58,166 bases of DNA from Lentimicrobiaceae bacterium. Lineage in GTDB: Bacteria > Bacteroidota > Bacteroidia > Bacteroidales > UBA4417. Below the pieces are notes generated by a model. The model did not search any database. It saw only the letters and a list, made by a program, of their open reading frames with translations, and had not been told where the DNA came from. Positions 53,771 through 58,166 of the stretch are shown here, one piece after another (position 1 is the first letter of the stretch; each line of letters opens with the position of its first letter). The position numbers and the translations under genes are program-made. The DNA is taken from assembly GCA_028697555.1 (NCBI GenBank), contig JAQVEX010000007.1, forward strand, positions 1-58,166, given 5' to 3'.

Positions 53771-55585
53771 ATGACACAAGATAAATTCTCCGACCGAAAG
53801 AATCATATTATTGCTGCGGTAGTAATAATAGGGGTTCTTTATGTGGCTCGGTTATTTTACTTGCAAGTTATTGATACAAGTTATAAGGTATCGGCAAATC
53901 GCAATGTTTTGAGGTACGAAACTCAATATCCGCAACGTGGCTTAATCTACGACCGCAATGGGAATTTGCTTGTTTACAACGAAATTGTTTACGATCTGAT
54001 GGTAATTCCGGTTCAAGTCGAAGACCCCGATACAACAGAGTTGTGTTTGGTATTAGGAATAGATAAAACCGGCTTTGAACAAAGAATATTGAATGCCAAA
54101 AAGTATTCGAGCATGCTTCCTTCTGTTTTCGAAAAACAAATTTCAAAGGAGACTTTTGCCTACATCGAAGAAAAACTTTATAAGTACAAGGGTTTTTTCA
54201 TTCAGCCACGTACTTTACGGAAGTACCCCAAAGCGGTAGGAGCTCACTTGCTCGGATACGTGGGCGAGGTAACCCATAGCGATATTGACAAAGACTCGTA
54301 CTACAAACAAGGAGACTATATCGGTGTTAGCGGATTAGAAAACACTTACGAGGTTGAATTGCGAGGCATAAAAGGACTTAAAATTAAAATGGTTGATGTG
54401 CACAATCGTTACGTGGGCATGTTTGAAGACGGCAAATACGATACTCCTGCAATAGGCGGGTCAAATTTGTACACAGGCATTGATATTGAGCTTCAAGAGT
54501 ACGGCGAAAGGCTTATGCGAAACAAGTTAGGAAGTATTGTCGCTATTGAACCGCAAACGGGTGCTATTTTGTGTTTTGTGTCAAGTCCTACGTACGACCC
54601 AAACCTTTTAGTAGGTAGAGTTAGAGGTAAAAACTTTAAAGAGCTGAGTACCAACAAATACAAACCTTTGTTAAATAGAGTAACTCAGGGACAATACCCG
54701 CCCGGGTCAACGTTTAAAATGGCAAACTCGTCGGTGGCATTGCAGCTAAACGTTATCAATTCCAATACCATGTTCAGTTGTCAGGGTGTTGCTTCGTCCC
54801 CAATACGTTGTACACACTCGCATGCAACGCCTTTAAATATTTATACTGCAATTCAGCAGTCGTGTAATCCGTTTCAGTATCAGGCATTTAGGGCTGTTTT
54901 GAACAATAAAGATTATAAAACCGTAAAAGAGCGTTACGATGTTTGGCGATTTCATATTATGAGTTTGGGATTTGGCAAAGCTTTTAATACGGATATTGCC
55001 TACGAAAAAAGCGGAAATGTTCCTACTTCGGATTATTTCGATAAAATGTACGGTAAAGACCGTTGGAACTCTCTAACAATAAGGTCTTTGTCTATTGGTC
55101 AGGGAGAAATATTGGCTACTCCTTTGCAGTTGGTAAATTATGCCGCAATAGTTGCAAACAACGGCTTTTACTATCCACCGCACATTGTTGAAGCGGTTGG
55201 CAACAGATATAATAAAACTCGGTTTACATCGCAAAAAACATATACAAGCATATCGGCAGATAATACCATGACAATGAAAGAGTGTATGACTGAGGTATTT
55301 GAAGCAGGTACAGCGCGAGCTTATGCAACAAGCAAATTTACTCAAGCCGGCAAAACCGGTACAGCCGATAATCCCCACGGAAAACCGCATTCTACATTTA
55401 TCGCTTTTGCTCCGGTAGAAGAACCGAAAATAGCAATATGTGTTGTTGTGGAAAATTCGGGCTATGGCTCAACTTGGGCGGCTCCTATAGCTTCGCTTAT
55501 GATGGAAAAGTATATTACAAAAGAAATTTCGCGTCCTGAAATTGAGGAACGTATGTTAAACTCTAATCTTATAGGTAATGATTAA
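53771..55585 (+). CDS. mrdA: Penicillin-binding protein 2 (peptidoglycan transpeptidase)
   Basis: The protein has 604 residues from the ATG at 53771; a TTG three codons earlier is part of the repeat array. One N-terminal membrane anchor (~12-30) is followed by a dimerisation domain starting PQRGLIYDRNGNLLVYN. The transpeptidase has SxxK at STFK (Ser313), SxN at SCN in QQSCNPF, and KTG in AGKTGTADNPHG. It crosslinks lateral-wall peptidoglycan together with RodA, whose gene overlaps it by 8 bp. Confidence 0.95.
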   Translation: MTQDKFSDRKNHIIAAVVIIGVLYVARLFYLQVIDTSYKVSANRNVLRYETQYPQRGLIYDRNGNLLVYNEIVYDLMVIPVQVEDPDTTELCLVLGIDKTGFEQRILNAKKYSSMLPSVFEKQISKETFAYIEEKLYKYKGFFIQPRTLRKYPKAVGAHLLGYVGEVTHSDIDKDSYYKQGDYIGVSGLENTYEVELRGIKGLKIKMVDVHNRYVGMFEDGKYDTPAIGGSNLYTGIDIELQEYGERLMRNKLGSIVAIEPQTGAILCFVSSPTYDPNLLVGRVRGKNFKELSTNKYKPLLNRVTQGQYPPGSTFKMANSSVALQLNVINSNTMFSCQGVASSPIRCTHSHATPLNIYTAIQQSCNPFQYQAFRAVLNNKDYKTVKERYDVWRFHIMSLGFGKAFNTDIAYEKSGNVPTSDYFDKMYGKDRWNSLTIRSLSIGQGEILATPLQLVNYAAIVANNGFYYPPHIVEAVGNRYNKTRFTSQKTYTSISADNTMTMKECMTEVFEAGTARAYATSKFTQAGKTGTADNPHGKPHSTFIAFAPVEEPKIAICVVVENSGYGSTWAAPIASLMMEKYITKEISRPEIEERMLNSNLIGND

Positions 55586-56840
55586 GGACAGAAGCATAAT
55601 AAAGCAAATAGATAAAACCATAGTGTACCTGTACTTGGCTTTGGTATTAATAGGATGGTTTAATATTTATGCTTCTGCGTATAATTCCGACCATTTCAGC
55701 ATTTTTGATATATCGCAAGTATACGGCAAACAGCTGTTATGGATAGGCGGAGCTATAGTAATTGCATTTGTGATTTTACTATTAGACCATAAAGTTTTCA
55801 ACTCTTTTGCCATTCTCATTTACGCACTGAGTATATTGATGCTGATATTGGTATTATTGACGGGAAAAACCATTTCGGGATCAAAATCGTGGTTTCAAAT
55901 TGGGAGTTTTGCGTTACAGCCGTCGGAATTGTCGAAATTTTGTACCAATCTGGCTTTAGCTCACCTATTATCATCGCCAAATTTCAGCGTAAAAAACACA
56001 AAGCACAAACTTTTGGCGTTATTTATAATTCTGTTGCCCACAGCATTTATTTTATTGCAAAACGATACAGGTTCGGCTCTTGTTTACAGTGCATTTATTA
56101 TTGTTTTGTACCGAAAGGGACTTCCAAGTCGTTATATAATAATGGGTTTGGTAGCTATTTTTCTTAGCATCATGGCATTGCTTTTCGACCAATATATTAT
56201 AATAGCAGCAATTGCAGCTATAACTTTAATACTGTTTTTGTTTGTTTTCAAACTAAAAAGAAATACCATTCTACCGTTATTGGCAGCGTTTATAGTTTCT
56301 GCGGGAATTGTTTTAAGCGTCGATTTTGTATTCGATAATGTTTTGGAACCGCATCAGAAAACACGTATAAATGTGTTGCTTGGCAAAGAATTGGATCTTT
56401 ACGGTGCCGGATACAACGTCAATCAATCAAAAATAGCAATAGGTTCGGGCGGATTTTTTGGGAAAGGCTTTTTGAAAGGAACTCAAACAAAATTCGACTT
56501 TGTTCCCGAGCAAAGCACCGACTTCATTTTTTGCACTATAGGCGAGGAATGGGGCTTTGTAGGGTCGATAATTGTGCTGGCGATGTTTTTGGGCTTAATT
56601 ATCAGAATAATACAAGTTGCCGAAAGACAGAGGTCTGAATTTAGTCTGCTGTACGGTTATGGCGTTGCAGCCATACTTTTATTTCACGTTGCTATAAATA
56701 TTGGCATGACTTTAGGATTGCTGCCCGTAATAGGAATACCCTTACCTTTTTTTAGTTACGGAGGCTCTTCTCTTTGGTCGTTTACTATATTATTATTTAT
56801 TTTTGCAAAATTAGATTCAAGTAGATTAAAATTATTTTAA
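55578..56840 (+). CDS. rodA: Rod-shape-determining peptidoglycan polymerase RodA (SEDS)
   Basis: The 420-residue inner-membrane glycosyltransferase of the SEDS family has about ten membrane segments. Family blocks include GSKSWFQIGSFALQPSELSK near residue 100, QNDTGSALVY, FVPEQSTDFIFCTIGEEWGFVG and a C-terminal IPLPFFSYGGSSLW. It works with PBP2. It overlaps pbp2 by 8 bp and is followed by galE after 4 bp, so the three are co-transcribed. Confidence 0.95.
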   Translation: MIKDRSIIKQIDKTIVYLYLALVLIGWFNIYASAYNSDHFSIFDISQVYGKQLLWIGGAIVIAFVILLLDHKVFNSFAILIYALSILMLILVLLTGKTISGSKSWFQIGSFALQPSELSKFCTNLALAHLLSSPNFSVKNTKHKLLALFIILLPTAFILLQNDTGSALVYSAFIIVLYRKGLPSRYIIMGLVAIFLSIMALLFDQYIIIAAIAAITLILFLFVFKLKRNTILPLLAAFIVSAGIVLSVDFVFDNVLEPHQKTRINVLLGKELDLYGAGYNVNQSKIAIGSGGFFGKGFLKGTQTKFDFVPEQSTDFIFCTIGEEWGFVGSIIVLAMFLGLIIRIIQVAERQRSEFSLLYGYGVAAILLFHVAINIGMTLGLLPVIGIPLPFFSYGGSSLWSFTILLFIFAKLDSSRLKLF

Positions 56841-56844
56841 ACAT

Positions 56845-57885
56845 ATGAAAGTAAACACAAATAAACCAAAAATTTTAGTTACCGGTGGAATGGGATACAT
56901 TGGTTCGCATACTGTTGTTAAATTAGCAGAAAACGATTTTTATCCGATTATTATTGACAATTTATCCAATTCGTCGGAAAAAGTGTTGGGAAATATTGCA
57001 AAAATTCTTGGCTATACGCCACCGTTTGTCAAATTAGACCTTTGCGACCAAAATAAAGTTGCCGAATTTTTCGACAACAACAAAGATATAAAAGGAGTAA
57101 TACATTTTGCTGCTCTTAAAGCAGTTGGAGAATCGATGGAAATACCTATAAAATATTATCAGAATAATATTATTTCCTTGCTAAATGTGTTGGAGAACAT
57201 GAAAACCCACAATATCGAAAATATTGTGTTCAGTTCGTCATGCACGGTTTACGGTCAGCCAGATAAATTACCTGTTACTGAAAGTAGTCCTATAAAAGAA
57301 GCTGTTTCGGCTTACGGAAATACAAAGCAGATGTCGGAAGATATTTTAAAATTCACCTGCGATGCTCATAATATAAAATGTATTTCTCTCAGATACTTCA
57401 ATCCTATTGGAGCACATGAGTCGGCGTTAATCGGCGAGTTGCCTATAGGCGTGCCAAACAACCTAATGCCTTTTATTACTCAAACTGCTGCAGGCATCAG
57501 AGAGCAACTCAAAGTATTCGGCGGCGATTACAACACTCCCGACGGAACTGCTATAAGGGATTACATACATGTTGTAGATTTGGCACAAGCTCACGTTTCG
57601 GCGGTAAATCGTATGCTTAATAATCAAACCAAAAGCAAATTGGAGTTTTTCAATGTAGGTACGGGCAATGGCTACTCAGTGTTAGAAGTTATTAATTCGT
57701 TTGAAAGAGTTAGCAATAAAAAACTCAACTACGTTATTACCGAACGCAGAAGCGGTGATATTGAAAAAGTTTGGGCAGATACCAACAAAGCCAATAAAGA
57801 ATTGGGTTGGAAAGCAGAATTGTCCTTAGACGAAATGACTTTGTCGGCTTGGAATTGGCAGTTGGCGTTAGGAAAAAATAAATAA
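56845..57885 (+). CDS. galE: UDP-glucose 4-epimerase
   Basis: The 346-residue extended SDR enzyme interconverts UDP-glucose and UDP-galactose. Visible are ILVTGGMGYIGSHTVVKL (TGxxGxxG), VIHFAALKAVGES, SSSCTVYG and the catalytic YGNTK (YxxxK), then RYFNPIGAHESALIGE and GTAIRDYIHVVDLA, all GalE-specific. It supplies sugar nucleotides for surface glycans. It is the third gene of the pbp2-rodA-galE unit. The tRNA promoter follows 37 bp after its stop. Confidence 0.96.
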   Translation: MKVNTNKPKILVTGGMGYIGSHTVVKLAENDFYPIIIDNLSNSSEKVLGNIAKILGYTPPFVKLDLCDQNKVAEFFDNNKDIKGVIHFAALKAVGESMEIPIKYYQNNIISLLNVLENMKTHNIENIVFSSSCTVYGQPDKLPVTESSPIKEAVSAYGNTKQMSEDILKFTCDAHNIKCISLRYFNPIGAHESALIGELPIGVPNNLMPFITQTAAGIREQLKVFGGDYNTPDGTAIRDYIHVVDLAQAHVSAVNRMLNNQTKSKLEFFNVGTGNGYSVLEVINSFERVSNKKLNYVITERRSGDIEKVWADTNKANKELGWKAELSLDEMTLSAWNWQLALGKNK

Positions 57886-57922
57886 TTTTAATGGAAAAAA
57901 CGTTTAGTTTTAATATAAAACT

Positions 57923-57930
57923 TACCTTTG
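57923..57930 (+). promoter_or_regulatory. -7 box (TACCTTTG) of the tRNA pair
   Basis: TACCTTTG ends 10 bases before the first base of tRNA-Pro, an ideal position for a short 5' leader. Confidence 0.65.
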
Positions 57931-57940
57931 CAAACTTCAT

Positions 57941-58017
57941 CGGGATGTAGCGCAGTCTGGTAGCGTGCTTCGTTCGGGACGAAGAGGTCGCTGGTTCGAG
58001 TCCAGTCATCCCGACCA
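57941..58017 (+). tRNA. tRNA-Pro (anticodon CGG), CCA encoded
   Basis: The acceptor stem CGGGATG/CATCCCG, D arm GCGC...GCGT, anticodon stem CTTCG/CGAAG with loop TTCGGGA (anticodon CGG, codon CCG), and T arm with loop TTCGAGT are all present. It is followed by A and a genome-encoded CCA. Confidence 0.95.
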
Positions 58018-58032
58018 ATCAAAGGCAATTAA

Positions 58033-58105
58033 GCCACTTTAGCTCAGTTGGTAGAGCAGTGCATTCGTAATGCACCGGTCGAGGGTTCGAGTCCCTTGAG
58101 TGGCT
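58033..58105 (+). tRNA. tRNA-Thr (anticodon CGT), no encoded CCA
   Basis: The acceptor stem GCCACTT pairs with GAGTGGC (last pair T-G). D arm GCTC/GAGC, anticodon stem GTGCA/TGCAC with loop TTCGTAA (anticodon CGT, codon ACG) and T arm GAGGG/CCCTT with loop TTCGAGT complete the cloverleaf. The discriminator is T, and CTA follows, so CCA must be added after transcription. It lies 15 bp after tRNA-Pro and is probably co-transcribed. Confidence 0.95.
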
Positions 58106-58120
58106 CTATTTTCAAGAACA

Positions 58121-58166
58121 ATGCTGTACGTAGTCCCAACCCCAATAGGAAATTTAAGCGACATAA
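58121..58166 (+). CDS. rsmI: RsmI, 16S rRNA (cytidine-1402 2'-O)-methyltransferase, 5' end only
   Basis: Fifteen codons are visible from the ATG at 58121: MLYVVPTPIGNLSDI, then the window ends. This matches the conserved N-terminus of RsmI (LYVVPTPIGNLxDI), the S-adenosylmethionine-binding start of the tetrapyrrole-methylase fold. No other family I know has this opening. It lies 15 bp after tRNA-Thr. Confidence 0.88.
   Translation, partial: MLYVVPTPIGNLSDI

Overview
The window is chromosomal DNA of a Bacteroidetes bacterium, most likely an anaerobic or fermentative member of the Bacteroidales. It is AT-rich. Bacteroidetes-type -7 promoter boxes (TAnnTTTG) lie upstream of many genes. Several secreted proteins end in type IX secretion (T9SS) type A sorting domains. 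The gene set includes a TonB-dependent receptor, a pyrophosphate-type phosphofructokinase, a 1419-residue 2-hydroxyacyl-CoA dehydratase/activase fusion and tryptophanase. No plasmid, phage, insertion sequence, CRISPR array or rRNA was seen.

Layout: 1-4939 (-) is the N-terminal 1646 codons of a giant secreted multidomain adhesin that runs off the left edge. 5793-8482 (-) is an operon psd - DUF3127 - C69 dipeptidase. 8960-13106 (-) is the operon rsfS - ftsH - LUD protein - DUF2007 - cdsA, with birA divergent. 14677-16200 (-) is a POT peptide transporter. 16283-19253 (-) holds a ComEA-like helix-hairpin-helix protein with a predicted outer-membrane barrel and a PorV-like barrel. 19683-22302 (+) is a translationally coupled trio: serine hydrolase lipoprotein, small barrel, EamA exporter. 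22333-26592 (-) is the CoA dehydratase/activase. 26706-31824 (-) is a vitamin B12 uptake cassette: promoter, cobalamin riboswitch, DUF4465 T9SS protein, BtuB-like receptor, BtuG-like propeller lipoprotein. Next come TerC, Hsp20, DUF6580, a GH29 fucosidase, an SDR enzyme, a tiny membrane protein, the operon pfp - cysS - RNase H, a radical SAM protein, a histidine kinase/response regulator pair, DUF1573, the operon mntP-like - endonuclease I - queD, tnaA, two T9SS beta-propeller proteins, the operon pbp2 - rodA - galE, tRNA-Pro(CGG), tRNA-Thr(CGT) and the first codons of rsmI.

How the genes work together: the B12 cassette takes up cobalamin under riboswitch control. psd and cdsA serve phospholipid synthesis. 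pbp2 and rodA build the elongation machinery. pfp supports PPi-dependent glycolysis. tnaA points to indole formation from tryptophan, and the activase to anaerobic amino-acid fermentation.

The most unusual feature is intergenic. About eleven loci carry arrays of degenerate 7-nt words of at least seven families. The 7-nt register is kept even where one word family changes to another, and many arrays turn into their own reverse complement and can fold. They cluster at 3' ends of genes, frequently begin exactly at or inside a stop codon, and once fill the whole leader of pbp2. A separate ~214-bp structured repeat occurs as a ~97% identical pair at 14071-14583, with a diverged third copy near 33143.
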